Shown here: one piece after another, positions 46,152 through 58,455 of the stretch | Layout of the letters: each line of letters opens with the position of its first letter | Numbering within the stretch: position 1 is the stretch's first letter | NCBI GenBank assembly: GCA_000697665.1 | Contig: KL197724.1 | Span: 125,991 to 189,990, forward strand | Direction of reading: 5' to 3' | Source: Jaapia argillacea MUCL 33604 | Lineage: Eukaryota; Basidiomycota; Agaricomycetes; Jaapiales; Jaapiaceae | DNA: 64,000 nucleotides | Notes under the pieces: generated by a model | Databases searched by the model: none | What the model was told of the DNA's origin: nothing | Seen by the model: only the letters and a program-made list of their open reading frames with translations | Translations under genes and position numbers: made by a program

Positions 46152-47751
46152 GACTATGGTCGGTGAAGGCAGAGAAGGAGCTGGAGGATGGGTGAGTTTC
46201 TAAAAACAACGATTCAGTAGAGAAAATCGTACATATTGACCTAGGTCGGAGATTTTCTGAAATCGAGGTTAGGCGGGGAGGAGGTTGAACCAGGTAGCAG
46301 TGGCACGTATCTCGACGCCCTTTTTGGTGACGAACACAAGACGGACAAGACAAGGATTGTGATAAAGACTCCGATACCTTGTTACGGCTTGTCCACAGTT
46401 CGAGGACTATGCACTCCTCCGAATCCAATCCTCTGATTCAAGCCAGGGTGTTCTCATCCTCCCCACCACCGTCCAGCTCCTTAGTCTCGCAATTAAAATG
46501 CTCGCCTGACGCTGGCAACTCGAAAGGAAAGAACTCTGACGAGGCTTGAACGACGTCCTTCAAGTTTCTCACAATGACCTACACAAAATTCTTGGTAACC
46601 CGAAATCGAAGGCGATGGGGGAGACGACGTTCAGGAGGGCTTATTTGAGTCAGAGTCGGGGGTGTCCGTCCCGAGTAGTGAAGTCCTCCTTCCACTCAGA
46701 GATTGTATGGTGCGACTACTTCACCGCCGAGCCTTTTTAGAAGTGCCTGATCCTGGATTTGGTGAGCTCTCCATTATCCCTTTTATTTTTTCGCACTGTC
46801 CCGTTTCTGAAGTCTCAATCAGGGCCGTCTTCATGGACCTCAACAACGAATGGGAGGTAACGTGGGGGCCAAAGAGATATCTAGGGATATCGTCATCGGG
46901 GTTTTCGATGACTTTCTGTAAGGAGACTTGGAGATGGTTCGATCAAGGACATCAATCTGTCCTCCCACTTGGAGAGGATGTTATTGATTACCTTGCAGTA
47001 AATGAGAGGGAGAGAGCTTCGGGTACGTCGGTCCTACCGTCCGCCGCGTGCCCCAATACTCATTCACTTGACCAGTTTGCCAAACTTGCATCCTAATCCT
47101 GACCCTCTTCAACGCAATCACGACTCGCCGTTCAACTTGCTCGGATCTTTCTTGACTTATCTCGTCCTCTCGAGGTGGGGATCAGGGAGATATGGTGAAC
47201 CAGGTGGCGGTGGAAGGATTGGGATGGGGGAGCCGGTGGTGGTTTTTTTCCAAGAAAGTCAGTTGACTTATCAGGGGAGATTGTGCTCCTGTTGGAGGAC
47301 GGACAGGATCTTGAAGTAGAGTCCTTACCTGCATCCTGCTGTTGGCTCGCTCTCTCATTACGCTTCTTTGGTGCTTTAACTAGAGTTTTTATGCCGGTTT
47401 CCACACCGCGCTGCCGCTCTCAGGAAGACATTCATCGCCCTTCCGTCTCATGGATCGTATGGATGATTTTCATCCTCAACCTGTTTATATTCTTTTTCTC
47501 GTTTTGGTTCGGAGGAACTCATATTAGTATGATACTAGTAGATCACCTTGTTTACCTAGTATTTCTGTATCCTCAGGAATCATCGTGATTCGATTTTCGC
47601 GAAGATTGTATGAACCGGATTCGTGGCAGGAGAATCGATAACTTTGAAAGCACTGTAGATACATGGATAATTCGGTCGACAACACTAAGTGGCAAGTAGC
47701 ATACACGTGGGGGAGCAAGCTCAGCAACAAGCAAGACCCAATCGCGGCACA
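46152..47751. repeat. A-B spacer block, copy 2 (inverted)
   Basis: Reverse-oriented counterpart of 16040-17464. The coding-like pieces now lie on the plus strand: EVPDPGFGE (near 46740), RAVFMDLNNEWEV (near 46830), LPLGEDVIDYL (near 46970) and the hydrophobic VSWIVWMIFILNLFIFFFSF near 47450. No frame links them. The site equivalent to the transposon insertion (about 47540-47585) is uninterrupted. Its left end is the B2 upstream region. Confidence 0.6.
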
Positions 47752-49006
47752 TCAGCAACCCTTCTCTGGATTGGAACAAACCATGATTCCTTTATCATCA
47801 CGCTTGAAGCAAAGGTGCCCAACCCACAACTCAGTCACACCCGGACAAACCTCTTGCACTCCTTTAGCGACCCGTTCAGAAGCCTCCTGACGCTCTTTTG
47901 CTACCTGTTCAACCAAACCAGGGTTGTTCATATATGCATTACCGCACCACGGAGGGTTGAAACCGATGTCGAGAGAATACGCGTGAGGAAGTACTAGTTT
48001 GTGTAGGTGAGGGAAACAGGCGAATTCTGGCAAGAATTTCTAACGTTGGGTTAGCCCGTTGAGTGAAGACATAAGATATGGGAAGAGTGTTGTACCATGA
48101 TCCCTTGCCCATTTGCTTGGTCTTCGGGACGGCGGCGCGACACACGCCACCGAGATGATAGAGTGCTGCTCAACTTTAACTCCTCAAGAAGAGGGATGGC
48201 CTTCAAGATATCTGTGACCAAACACGGAGATTAGACTCCGTGGGACTATGGATACGTTGGTAGGTACTTACCTTGAAGCGTCTTTGAGCTGATCCCCGCC
48301 GTTGTGCTGAGAGCTCGAAGCCGATGACAAGATGTACTAAGCGGCTCGGTTAAGGTAATGAGTTGGACTGGTTTATCTAGAAGGAACGAACTATCCTCAA
48401 ATTCGAGGATATTAGGACAGTGGTTGATGAGGAAGGCACAGCTGTGTGAGATGAGGAGTTTCTCGATTGTGAGAAAGGGTCCGTGGATTTTGACTACATC
48501 ATCGAATGAGGAGCGGAAGCCGGGAACGAAGGGATCTTGGACTCGGAATGTAAGGGTGCGAAGCTGTGGGAAAGAGGCGAGAAATGATGGGAGGAGCGCA
48601 TACGTCGTTGGAGATGGGCAATTGTTTTCGAAGTCGGTAACACAAGCATCAAGCTCGAAGGATCTGAATCAGATGGAAATTTGTGTAAGGCGACGGGACA
48701 CCTTCGAGAGTGGAGAACAACGTACTTGACTGCGCGACACAAAGCAGGGTTCTTGACCATATGTTTCATCCTTTCGTCAAATGCCTCCCAGGATGGGCTG
48801 TTGGTCCACTTCTTATCGAAAGTCACCTTGTGGAAGAGCCACGGATAGCATGCCTCCCTCGTTCGGGAGTCAACCATGGAGAGGGCAAACAAGGGCTTTC
48901 GACAGTCATTGGTAGGCGGTCTGGATGTATCATCGGAACCCGAGCTCGCCGTCTCTTTACAGAGAGCCTCAAGAACGTCGTACGGGATTTTGTTCCAACG
49001 GTTCAT
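47752..49006 (-). CDS. F-box-like protein, family A copy 2 (A2)
   Basis: Four-exon structure as in A1, from 49006 (MNRWNKIPYDVLEALCKE) to the stop at 47752. Exon 1 ends KNPALCRAVK. Exon 2 begins SFELDACVTDFENNCPSPTT and has FPQLRTLTFRVQDPF; exon 3 begins DILKAIPLLEELKLSS; exon 4 runs KFLPEFACFPHLHKLVLP to SNPEKGC. No disabling change was found. Closest in order and spacer to A1. Probable SCF adaptor. Confidence 0.77.
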
Positions 49007-49215
49007 TTAGTAGTAATCAGCTGGGATGATGTCGGTGATCGAACACTTGTACAACCTCGGTGCTGTGCAGACCCCGCAGGGAGCAGACCAAGGAAAGACT
49101 GTGACTCCCATTGCACAGCATTCGCCTCGAGGTGGGAGTTCGGCGTGAAGGCCGTTGATCTTATGATTGCGTTTTGCTTTCCAGTGTGATTGGGGCTCTG
49201 CGGTGGCCACGAATC
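49007..49215 (-). repeat. Duplicated upstream leader of A2
   Basis: Reverse complement of about 9880-10093 upstream of A1 (shared GGGAGTCACAGTC, TTCCTTGGTCTG, CATCATCCCAGCTGA). The remaining 49216-49688, up to the 3' end of A3, shows no gene. Confidence 0.65.
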
Positions 49216-49688
49216 CACCCGCTACTACATCAGGTCGCCGATCACCATCGCTAGCGAAAGCTGGTGCTGATAATGGGATCCTCGTTTTCGTGCATCGTGA
49301 GTAGACAACGAAAGAAATATATTTCTAGAGTAAGGACAAGAACCCTTCATCCGCCGCCAGCCTCTCCTGCCAGGGAACGTTGAGCCCAACCAGTCGAACC
49401 AAGCTACCGAGGCCAAAGGGCCGGCCGAATAATCTGCAAGTTGCACGACGGAAATCGATAGTAAGAATGACCGGCTCCGGAACGGTTGTATCGCATGGGG
49501 TTGAAGGCGCTCAACAGCACGGCATCAGGAAGGACGAAGATTTGATCCTGCTAAAGTGGGGAAATCATACTGCAAATCTGGAATGTAGCCAAATTTGCAT
49601 GGTCTGGGGAACTAACATACATGCAGAGGAGCAAGCACAGCGACAGAAGACGTCTATGCAAAGCAATCAAAATCTAACTGCGACCACA

Positions 49689-50949
49689 TTAACAATTAAT
49701 CAAGTTGTCTGGGTCGGAGTAAACCATGACTCCTTTCTCATCACGCTTGAAGCAAATGTGTCCAACCCATAACTCATTCACACTCGGACAAACCTCCTGT
49801 ACCCCTTTAGCAACACGTTCAGAAGCCTCTTGACCCTGCCTTGCTATCCGTTCAACTAAACCAGGGTTGCTCGTATCTGCATGGCTGATCCATGGAGGGT
49901 TGAAACCGATGTCGAGAGAAGAGGCATCAGGAAGTACTAGTTTGTGGAGGTGAGGGAAACAGGCGAAGTCTGGCAATAATTTCTACGGTTGCGTTAGTTC
50001 GTTTGCTCGATGAAGACATGATATACGAGAAGAGTGTGTCGTACCATGATCCCTTGCCCATTTCCCCGCCTTTCGGAGCGGTAGCGCCACATGCGCCTCC
50101 GAGGTGATAGACTTCTGCTCAACTTCAATTCCTCGAGAAGAGGGATGGCCTTCAAGATATCTGTGGCCAAACGCGGAGATGAGACTCTAAGGACTATGGA
50201 TACATTGTTAGGTACTTACCTTGAAGTGTGCTTGAGCCGATCACCACCGTTGTGCTAAAAGCTCGAAGTCGATGACAAGATGTACTGAGAGGCTTTGTTA
50301 AGGTGGTAAATTCAACTAGTTTGTCGCGAAGTAACGAACTATCCTCGAATTCAAGGATATTAGGACAGTGGTCAATGAGGAAAGCACAGCTCGGTGAGAT
50401 GATGAGTTTCTCGATTGTAAGAAGGGGTCCCTGAACTTTGGCGACGTCATTGAATGCAGAGCAGAAGCTAGGAACGAAGGGAGGTTGGCTTCGGAATGCA
50501 AGGGTGTGTAGTTGAGGGGGAGAGGCGAGAAATGTCGGGAGGAGTCCATATGTGGTGGGAGGAAGGTAATCTCTTTTGATGTCGCTAACCCAAACATTAA
50601 GCTCGAATGATCTGAATCAGATGGAAGATGGGGTAAGGGATGGGATGGGATACCTTTAAGATGGGAGAGCAACATACTTGACTGCCCGATACAAAGCAGG
50701 GTTCTTGATAATGTGTTTCATTCTTTCGTCAAACGCCTCCCAGGATGGGCCTTCCGACCACCTCTTATTGAAAGTCACCTTGTGGAAGAGCCACGGATAG
50801 CATGCCTCCCTCGTACGGGAGTCAACCAAGGAGAGGGCAAACAGGGACTTTCGAGAGTCATTGGTAGATGGACTTGAGCTTGGGAGGGTGGCTGTCTCTT
50901 TACAGAGCGCCTCAAGAACATCGTATGGAATCTCGTTCCATCGGTTCAT
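49689..50949 (-). CDS. F-box-like protein, family A copy 3 (A3)
   Basis: Four exons, from 50949 (MNRWNEIPYDVLEALCKE) to 49689. It lacks about ten residues in the variable loop after the F-box relative to A1 (ATLPSSSPSTNDSRKS). Exon 2 begins SFELNVWVSDIKRDYLPPTT, exon 4 begins KLLPDFACFPHLHKLVLP and ends SDPDNLINC. Tail to head with A2 on the same strand, separated by about 680 bp. Intact by eye. Confidence 0.76.
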
Positions 50950-51364
50950 TTCGTAGTGGCTGAGACGAAGCGCCAACTTTACATAACGGAGTAACACCGC
51001 CCCTGTGTCGTGTGCACGTACTACACGTTGAGGTGCAACATAAGAGGGAGAGCAGGAGGGAGCGGTAGTAAGAAAGATAGAGGTTAGAGCATGATTAAGG
51101 GGAGTCGGCCATAAGGTACTTCACAGTAAGTAACGCAATATCAATTCCAGCCAGCGTGCAACTAATAGTATATGATGAAGGTCCAGAATTGTTTCCATCG
51201 GACATATAGTCATAACTGGCGTCGGAACGAGTCAACAACAAGATCATTGAATACATTTTCTGGATAGCTGAAGGATTTGACCGACGCATCGTGAACATGA
51301 ATTCAACTTTGGAGGGGGTTCTGGTCAGAAGGGTCTGCAGACATAGACGGAAACTGGCCCTGGC
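50950..51364. other. Intergenic between B3 and A3, no gene seen
   Basis: About 415 bp between the B3 stop and the A3 start, so it must contain the A3 promoter. It does not resemble the long A1/A2 leader. Confidence 0.45.
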
Positions 51365-52599
51365 CTATGGCAGCATTTTCCAAGAATCAGAATCCAACGC
51401 CTCCAAACTGGTTTCCTGAGCTTCCCCGTCGGGTCCTCGTTCGTAAGTGACAAAAGCAGGAGGCCTCCCTTTGAAAAATGGATGGTCGGCATCTGGCAAT
51501 GCAACTAAGCGAAGAGGAGATGCACACGATGCGAAAATTGCGCAGGCGACTACTTGAGCAAGGGTACGAGAGGTCACTCTTGTACTCCACCAAGGAAGGC
51601 AGTGGTGATCGAAGGATGGTGAGTAGACAAAGGTTTCCAGAGTTTGGAAGTGCCTGATACCATCACAAAGCGCACGCAACCCAGTAGAAAAGTCGACAGG
51701 GGTTTGCTAGAGTCGGGGAATAACAAACTAGGCTTGAGAACATCATTCCATAAATATGGAGAATATTGGTTAATTACCCCTGGGAAATTAGGCTCCTTGA
51801 CAATGTAATCATCCCCAATGGTGAGATGCACAAGATGCGGTAAGACACCGCAAGAGAGACCAGCAGCAATCTCGGTGACAGTTCCACAGGTCACTACTCT
51901 ACCCAACGATAGTGCGGTCAGCGTATGGCGAAGAAGACCGATGGTCCGTATGCAGTCTTCTAGAGAGAGGCCACCCCCTAATTCACGAACCCGAAGACGC
52001 ATGTGCTTGATGGGACGATCGTTGGTGAAGGGGAGTAGACGTTCGTCGATGTCAACGGTGGAAAGGTTGGGAAGTAGTGCCTCATCAATGGTGCTGAAGC
52101 GGATCCAATAATCCTCCAGATGCTCCCATGAGCGAATTGAAGGCTGCTTGGCCAGGAAGTTGACCGTCTCATCGAAGGGGATATCGGAATTTATGAACTT
52201 TTCCAGTTGGAATGGACAGTCCTCAAATACTGCGGCCATATGCCGGCTGTCGAAAGGTGTCGCAGGAGCAGTGAATTCCAGGACACGAAGTTTGGGCAGC
52301 GCAAGGAGAGTTCGGTGGAGTAGTAGTCGTTGTTCGACGCTTAGGGAGTGGTCGCGGTAAACATTCGGATGGAGTGTGATAGAGAGACGAACTACACGTT
52401 CTCCGATCCTTGTATCTCGAGCTGTAACCGTCCGATTGAATGCCGAAAGTTGATCCCAACCATTCGAAAGCGAGACTGAGTGGTAGAGAACGAGAGAGGC
52501 TTCATGGTTGAACCCATGCGATGTCAGACAGATCTGGGATAAATCTCGATGACATCGAACAAACTGGAAAATCTTTGTCCAGGTCTCAACTGGGAACAT
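51365..52599 (-). CDS. F-box protein, family B copy 3 (B3)
   Basis: Starts at 52599 (MFPVETWTKIFQFVRCHRD), an F-box followed by FNHEASLVLYHSVSL and GWDQLSAFNRTV. The solenoid has LPKLRVLEFTAP and SIRSWEHLEDYW. The intron starts GTAATTAACC and ends GACTCTAG, joining ..EPNFPG to QTPVDFSTGLRALCDGIRHF. Exon 2 ends LDSDSWKMLP. It and B4 form a subgroup distinct from B1/B2/B5. An in-frame GTG lies upstream of the ATG, but the ATG position is conserved in B1, B2 and B5. Intact. Confidence 0.8.
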
Positions 52600-52950
52600 A
52601 TCGGAATGAGGGACAGAAGCTAGATCCACGGATGAGTGTGGTTTCACCGGGATAATGTTGTCCGTACCTATACGGAGAGATTTTTCTCAAAATCAATATC
52701 GATCAGAGTCGGTGGATCAGTGGTGGGTGTGGTGAGTTGCTGGCGAGCATGTCGATGTCGACAATGTAACAGAAGCAGAGAGCGTTGGCTCAGCGACCCG
52801 GGCTACACGGCCACGCTAGCTTTTGATCCTTCTAAAACGGGAAATACCACACGGTTCGGGAATCGGATGTGAAACTCGGGCGACCGAAAAACCATGTAAA
52901 AAACTCAAACACCGACGAACGAATACACACCAAACAATAAGTAAAATATG

Positions 52951-54049
52951 TCAAGTCCACCTAATAAGCATAACCATCATAAAGAACGCAATCATCACCA
53001 CCACGACGCTCATAACAACCAAACAAGTAGTACTCCCACTCTTCCCCTTGAAATCCCGAACTCGAAGGCGCTCCCTCTTCATCATGTCGTAATTCTCATC
53101 TAGCTTCACCGCAGCCTCCTCGACGAGTACTTGGTCTTTACCTAGCGACTTAGAGAAGTGAATAGCATTCTGTTTGAGTTGCGCAGCCATTTGTGCAAGT
53201 TGGGAGGACAGTTCATCGTGGAGGAGGTTGGAGTTTCGAGTGAATGAGGGGTTACCTGTGGCGAGGGTGGTTGATGAAGTTGGCTTTGGAGGGAGGGAAG
53301 ACGCTGGGAGGCTTGGTGGGATAAGGGGTGACGTCATTGGGTCTGAACGGAATGTATCTGACGATGAGAGCAGGAGTTCAATAGCCGGAACGGGTGGGCT
53401 AGGTATTTGCTCAGATGGCAGTAGGATCGACTCTGGAGCCACGTCTTCTGAGTGTGAATCCGGAGGTGTGTGGGGTCGCGGCTCTTCTTCGAACTTGGGT
53501 AGAGGTAGAGTGGGTAGCAGAGGTGTAATTCTAACGCGTTTAGAAGGAGTACGCTTCGAATGGAGGGTAGGTAGGGTTATTAAATGTCGCCATAGATGTC
53601 AAAGAGACTAAATCTGACATACTCGAGAAAGTTCATTCACTGCACTTTCCAGACGGTCAAGGGTTGACCGGACACTATCCAGATGTGCTCGGCGAGATTG
53701 TCTGAACTAGATGCTTCAGTAATGTCGAACAGATGGGAGTGGCTGCGGAGACTGACTCCAGGGTCTCTGCCTCGCCATGCAACTCGACGTTATTCAGCAG
53801 GGTTCTCGCATATTTGATTTTCTAGCGAATCAAGACCGAGACATGAGCACCAGAGTCAGATAGAGGTCATATAACTGAACAGATAATCGAACACACCTGC
53901 GACGTCCGCTGGAGGCTCAACCGCTCCTCCGCTTCCCATTGTTGCTGTTTCTCCTCCTTCTGTCCAACAACGGATTTCTCCAGCCTCTTCACCAGCCGGC
54001 CGAGGTTGATCCTGTCGTGGTTGTATCGTTCCACAGACTGAAAGGTCAT
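52951..54049 (-). CDS. USE1: USE1-like SNARE protein
   Basis: Tail-anchored Qc-type SNARE for Golgi-to-ER retrograde fusion. Starts MTFQSVERYNHDRINLGRLV at 54049, the usual N-terminal Use1 pattern, followed by KRLEKSVVGQKEEKQQQW. Middle exons (for example RRAHLDSVRSTLDRLESAVN and TPSKRVRITPLLPTLPLP) have uncertain joints. A Pro/Ser-rich linker precedes the SNARE region: LLHDELSSQLAQMAAQLKQ, IHFSKSLGKDQVLVEEAAVK and LDENYDMMKRERLRVRDF. The Asp of GKD probably sits at the zero layer, as in yeast Use1. The C-terminus is one membrane anchor (CLVVMSVVVVMIAFFMMVM) with five residues after it. It lies between the two inverted F-box modules. Confidence 0.8.
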
Positions 54050-54508
54050 ACTGAAAGCTAGTGGCAGAAGAAAGACGTGTAAGTTCAGCCACGTTGCCGA
54101 AAGCCCTCATCCATTTCGGGAGTTGTCCATTTCCTCCTTTTGCGTTCACCTTTGCTCGTGTGCGGGCTATTGTCGTAGTCAAAGGATACTCCCGAAATCA
54201 AAGCAGCCTGACCATGGCTCCCTGCTGCCGTAGCCAAATACCCCCACACGAGGTCGGCAGCGATTGCCAAGCCATCTCTTTGCGGAAGGATGACCCACTA
54301 CGCCCTCCTGGGACCTGCATCGATGATCAAACACGTGGGGCAAAATAAAGGTCCTTTGCACAGCTTCATTATCTGCTCGAACTTGCGATCTATAAAATGA
54401 GTGGGGAGTACCCGGCCCCCTTCAATTTTCGTGCCGTATTGGCAAACCGCTCTCTCGCCTTTGCTCTCTCGCTTTGACATTCTCGCAAAAATTTCTTCCA
54501 GACAACAG

Positions 54509-54574
54509 GTGAGTACGATATCCATACTCCAAAAGTTGCCTTAATGTCTGATTTTACGCTCACCAACTTACTAG
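54509..54574 (+). other. Probable 5' UTR intron of the gene at 54586
   Basis: GTGAGTACG at the left and CACCAACTTACTAG at the right make a good 66-bp intron that removes an in-frame upstream ATG at 54544, so translation most likely starts at 54586. The region 54050-54508 is otherwise the divergent promoter shared with USE1. Confidence 0.5.
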
Positions 54575-54585
54575 AGCCTATTTCC

Positions 54586-55228
54586 ATGGCTTCCAACTCG
54601 TCTGAGGTCACGAATACACGCGCGAGCGACCACCCCCAGATTTACCGCGACATCTACGCCCCACGCCCAGAACCCGAACGTCTATACATTTCATTCTACA
54701 CTCGGGGCCCTCAACGACGAATCAAGTTTCACACAGGTCTCACTCTCGCTCCTCCCAATCCTGAACCGACCCTTTTCCAAACCTGGCTCTATCACATCGT
54801 CAACGACAAACCGAACGTCTGGGAATACGAAGTAAAAGAAACCAAAAACTGTACAAGGAAACTTGTGGCGGTACTTTTACTTAGGAAGTTCGCAAGGGGA
54901 ACTGTTAGTGGTAGAGATTTTGCGGAGGCGTTGAGTGAGCTTCCCATTCCGGAGAGTGACAATCATTGGAGGTGTTGTCATTGGACGTGGCAGGCCCTTC
55001 AGGTGGGAGTTTCATTCATAATCCTGTCTCGTCTCTGATAACTTGGGGTAATAGCTTTTAATTGACCGAGGAGTTTTGCCAATGACGTATCTCTCGCCCC
55101 GGGAGATATGGGAGAATGGATTTCGGTTTGCTGAAAATTCTGATTCACAGGACCCCTTCATACCGACTTGTGATATCTACGGGAACCAGATTGAATCAGA
55201 GCTGAGGCGTCGTACGGATATTGAGTGA
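54586..55228 (+). CDS. Small fungal protein of unknown function (possibly DUF7770-like)
   Basis: Two exons, about 196 residues. Starts MASNSSEVTNTRASDHPQIY. The core reads RLYISFYTRGPQRRIKFHTG, FQTWLYHIVNDKPNVWEYEV, TRKLVAVLLLRKFARGTVSG and HWRCCHWTWQALQ, then, after a 52-bp GTGGGA..TAATAG intron, LLIDRGVLPMTYLSPREIW, ending RRRTDIE. The Trp/Cys-rich HWRCCHWTW followed by a conserved Leu-Leu-x-x-x-G suggests a compact domain; DUF7770 is a guess from pattern memory. Divergent from USE1 and downstream of none of the F-box modules. Confidence 0.65.
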
Positions 55229-55629
55229 TATGTTACGGATGGCTGTCTGGTGTATCCATTAGATTTTCATTTGTATTTTTACCATCTTCAAGATTATCTG
55301 TTGGGAAAGAGATGAGTGGTGAATCATGATTGGAGCTTCGGATTGTGTGAATATCAGTCAACCATTAAATAAACTGAGCTCCGCATTCACGTTCTGAGAG
55401 GATGTAAGCTGACTGAAGCAGGACTATATCAGTGCATGTATGTGGCTCACCTCCCGCAACAACATTGTCGACCTTGACCTCGACATCCTCGCCAGCGACC
55501 CATCACGCCCATTACCGATCCACCAACTTGGTTCGATATCGATTTCTCCGTATGTCAGGTACGGACAACACACTATCATCATGGAACCACACTCTCATCG
55601 GTAGATCCAGCTTCCATCCCTCATTCCGA

Positions 55630-56886
55630 TATATTCCCAGTTGAGCTCTGGACAAAGATTTTCCAGTTTGTTCGATGTCCTCGAGACTTATCCCAGATCT
55701 GTCTGACATCGCGTGGGTTCAACAATGGAGCATCCCTCGTTCTCTACCACTCGGTGGCGCTTTCGAATCAACTATCGGCGTTCAGCAGGACGGTTACAGC
55801 ACGAGACACAAAAATCGGAGAACGTGTAGTTCGTCTCGCTATTGCGATCCATCCGGATGATAACCGGGACGACCGCCGCAGAGTAAGCAATGAACAACGA
55901 CTCCTCGTCCACCGAATTCTCCTTACGCTGCCCAAACTTCGCGTCCTTGAATTCCTCCCCACTACGACAGCCGGCCTACGCGAATACGTCTGGTGCCAGG
56001 TATAGCAACAATATTCGACGACTGTCCATTCCAACTGGAAAAGTTTCATAATTCCATCATCTCCTTTGATGATACGGTCGGTTTCCTTCGCGAGCAACCT
56101 TCAATTCGCTCATGGGAACATCTGGAGGACGCCTGGCGCCCCTGCGCCGCCGATCATGATGGGTCGCTACTACTTCCCGCCCTTTCCTCTGCGAACATTC
56201 AGGACCTTCTACTCTTCAAATACATCACCAGCGATCATCCCATCAAGCGCTTGCGCCTTCGGATTGGCGTATTCGGGACATTCAAACCTGTGGATCCCTT
56301 CGTACGGACCATCGGTCTTCTTCGTCACACGTTGGCCGCTTTATCGTTGGATGGTGTACAGGTCTGTAGAAGTGTTACCGAGATTGCCGCCGGTCTTGCC
56401 GAGGGTGTCTTGCCACACCTGGTGCATCTCACCCTTGGGGATAGTTACCTTATCGACGAGCGTAGTTGGGGAGTGGTGATTAACCAATATTCTCCGTGTT
56501 TATGAAATTATGTTCTGACGCCTAGTTTGTTATCCACACTCTAGAAAACCCCCGTCGATTTTTCTACTGGGTTGCGCGAGCTTTGTGACAGCATCAGATA
56601 CTTTCAAACCCTGGAAACCTTTGTTTACTCGCCAACTTGCCGTCGCGGGTTCCTTTCTTGGTGGAGTAGAAGAGTGACTTCTCGTACCCTTGCCCAAGTA
56701 GTCGCCAGCGCAATTTTTGCATCGTGTGCATCTCCGCTTCGCTTGGTTGCCTTACCAGATGGTGACCATCCAATTTTCCAAGGGCGCCCTCCGGCTTTTG
56801 TCACTTACGCACGAGGATCCGATGGGGAAGCTCAGGAAACAAGTCTGGAGGCATTGGATTCTGATTCTTGGAAGATGCTCCCATAG
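55630..56886 (+). pseudogene. F-box family B copy 4 (B4), probably a pseudogene
   Basis: Parallel to B3 throughout: FPVELWTKIFQFVRCPRD, LTSRGFNNGASLVLYHSV, SNEQRLLVHRILLTLPKLRV, then IFDDCPFQLEKFHNSIISFD and SIRSWEHLEDAW; after the intron, KTPVDFSTGLRELCDSIRYF to DSDSWKMLP. The conserved start ATG reads ATA at 55630-55632, and no alternative in-frame ATG lies upstream (an upstream ATG at 55582 runs into TAG). Three residues of the GWDQLSAF block are missing in frame. A one-base frame change occurs between LPKLRVLEFL and ATIFDDC near 55980. These are host-gene lesions; B3 is intact at all three places. Confidence 0.7.
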
Positions 56887-57186
56887 GTTATGGGGCGGTT
56901 TCCGAAACTCACTCTCATTGACGATTTCTGCAGACACCTTCTGTACAGTGCCCCCTCTGAAGTTGAATTCATGTTCATAGTTATCGATGACCACGTGTCC
57001 GATGGAACTATTCTGGGCGTTTATATTAGGCCGTGATGGAGAATGAGCGGCACCGGGTATCATGGAGAAGCTGGATGCTGCGCAAGGCTTCGGAGGCGAG
57101 TTTTAGCCTGTTCCAGGTGGCTGATCCTGCATGGCACCAGAATTGGTGGATTGATCACCCACATCGTCCTAGCTGAGAACGACGAA

Positions 57187-58455
57187 ATGAACAGATGGAA
57201 TGACATCCCATACGATGTTCTTGAGGCATTCTGTCAAGAGACAGCCACCCTCCTCTGCTCAGGTTTTGGCATTAATGATTCGGGTCCACCTTCCCGGCCC
57301 TATATCTATCAACACTCCTTGTTCGCCCTCTCCATGGTTGACTCCCGGACGAGGGAGGCATGCTATCCATTACTCTTCCGCAAGGTGACTTTCAAGAAAA
57401 TGTGGTCAAGCAGCCCGCCCTGGGAGGCGTTTGACGAAAGGATGAGACATATGGTCAAAAACCCTGCTTTGTGTCGCGCAGTCAAGTACGTTGTTTTCCC
57501 GTCTCGGAGACATCCCATCCCGTTCACAAACTTCCATCTAATTCAGATCCTTCGAGCTTGATGCTTGGGTTAGCGACATCGAATACAATCGCCCTTCTCC
57601 AACGACGTATGCACTGCTCCCAACATTTCTCGCCTCTTTGCCTCAACTACGAACCCTTACATTCCGAATCCAAGATCCCTTCGCTCCCGGCTTTCATTCC
57701 GCATTCGATGATGTCGTCAAAATTCATGGACCTTTTTTCACAATTGAGAAACTCCTCATCTCGCGCAGCTGTGCCTTCCTCATCAACCATTGTCCTAATA
57801 TCCTCGAATTCAACGATATTTCGTTACATCATGATCAAGACAACCTAGTCAAAGTTATTACCTTAACCGAGCCGCTCAGTACATCTTGTCATCGACTTCG
57901 AGCTTTTAGCACAACGGCCATGATTAGCCCAGGCATGCTTCGAGGTAAGTGCCTACCAACGTATCCATAATCCCACGGAGTCTAATCTCCGTGTTTGGTC
58001 ACAGATATCTTGAAGTCCATCCCTTTGCTCGAGGAATTGAAGTTGAGCAGAAGTCTATCGCTGCGCGTGTCGCGCCGCCTCCCCGAAAACCAAGCAAATG
58101 GGCGAGGGATCATGGTACAACACTCTTCCCGTATCTTATGTCTTCATCCAACAGACTAACCCAAGCCTAGAAATTCTTGCCAGAATTCGCCCGTTTCCCT
58201 CGCCTCCACAAACTAGTACTTCCTAAAGCCTCATTTCTCGACATCGGTTTCAACCCTCCACGGTACCGTAATGCACATAGGAGCCCTGCTTTGACTGAAC
58301 AGGTAGCAAGGCGGGGTCGGGAGGCTTCTGATCGGGTCGCTAAAGGAGTGCAGGAGGTTTGTCCGTGTGTGGATGAGTTATGGGTTGGACGCATTTGTTT
58401 CAAGCGTGACGAGGAAGGAGTCATGGTTTGCTCCGACCCAGAGGGGGATTGCTAA
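57187..58455 (+). CDS. F-box-like protein, family A copy 4 (A4)
   Basis: Four exons as in A1, starting MNRWNDIPYDVLEAFCQE at 57187 and ending SDPEGDC at 58455. The variable loop after the F-box is longer (GPPSRPYIYQHSLFALSMVD). Exon 2 begins SFELDAWVSDIEYNRPSPTT; exon 3 DILKSIPLLEELKLSRS; exon 4 KFLPEFARFPRLHKLVLP. No disabling lesion seen. It follows B4 by 300 bp and precedes the spacer and B5. Confidence 0.77.
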
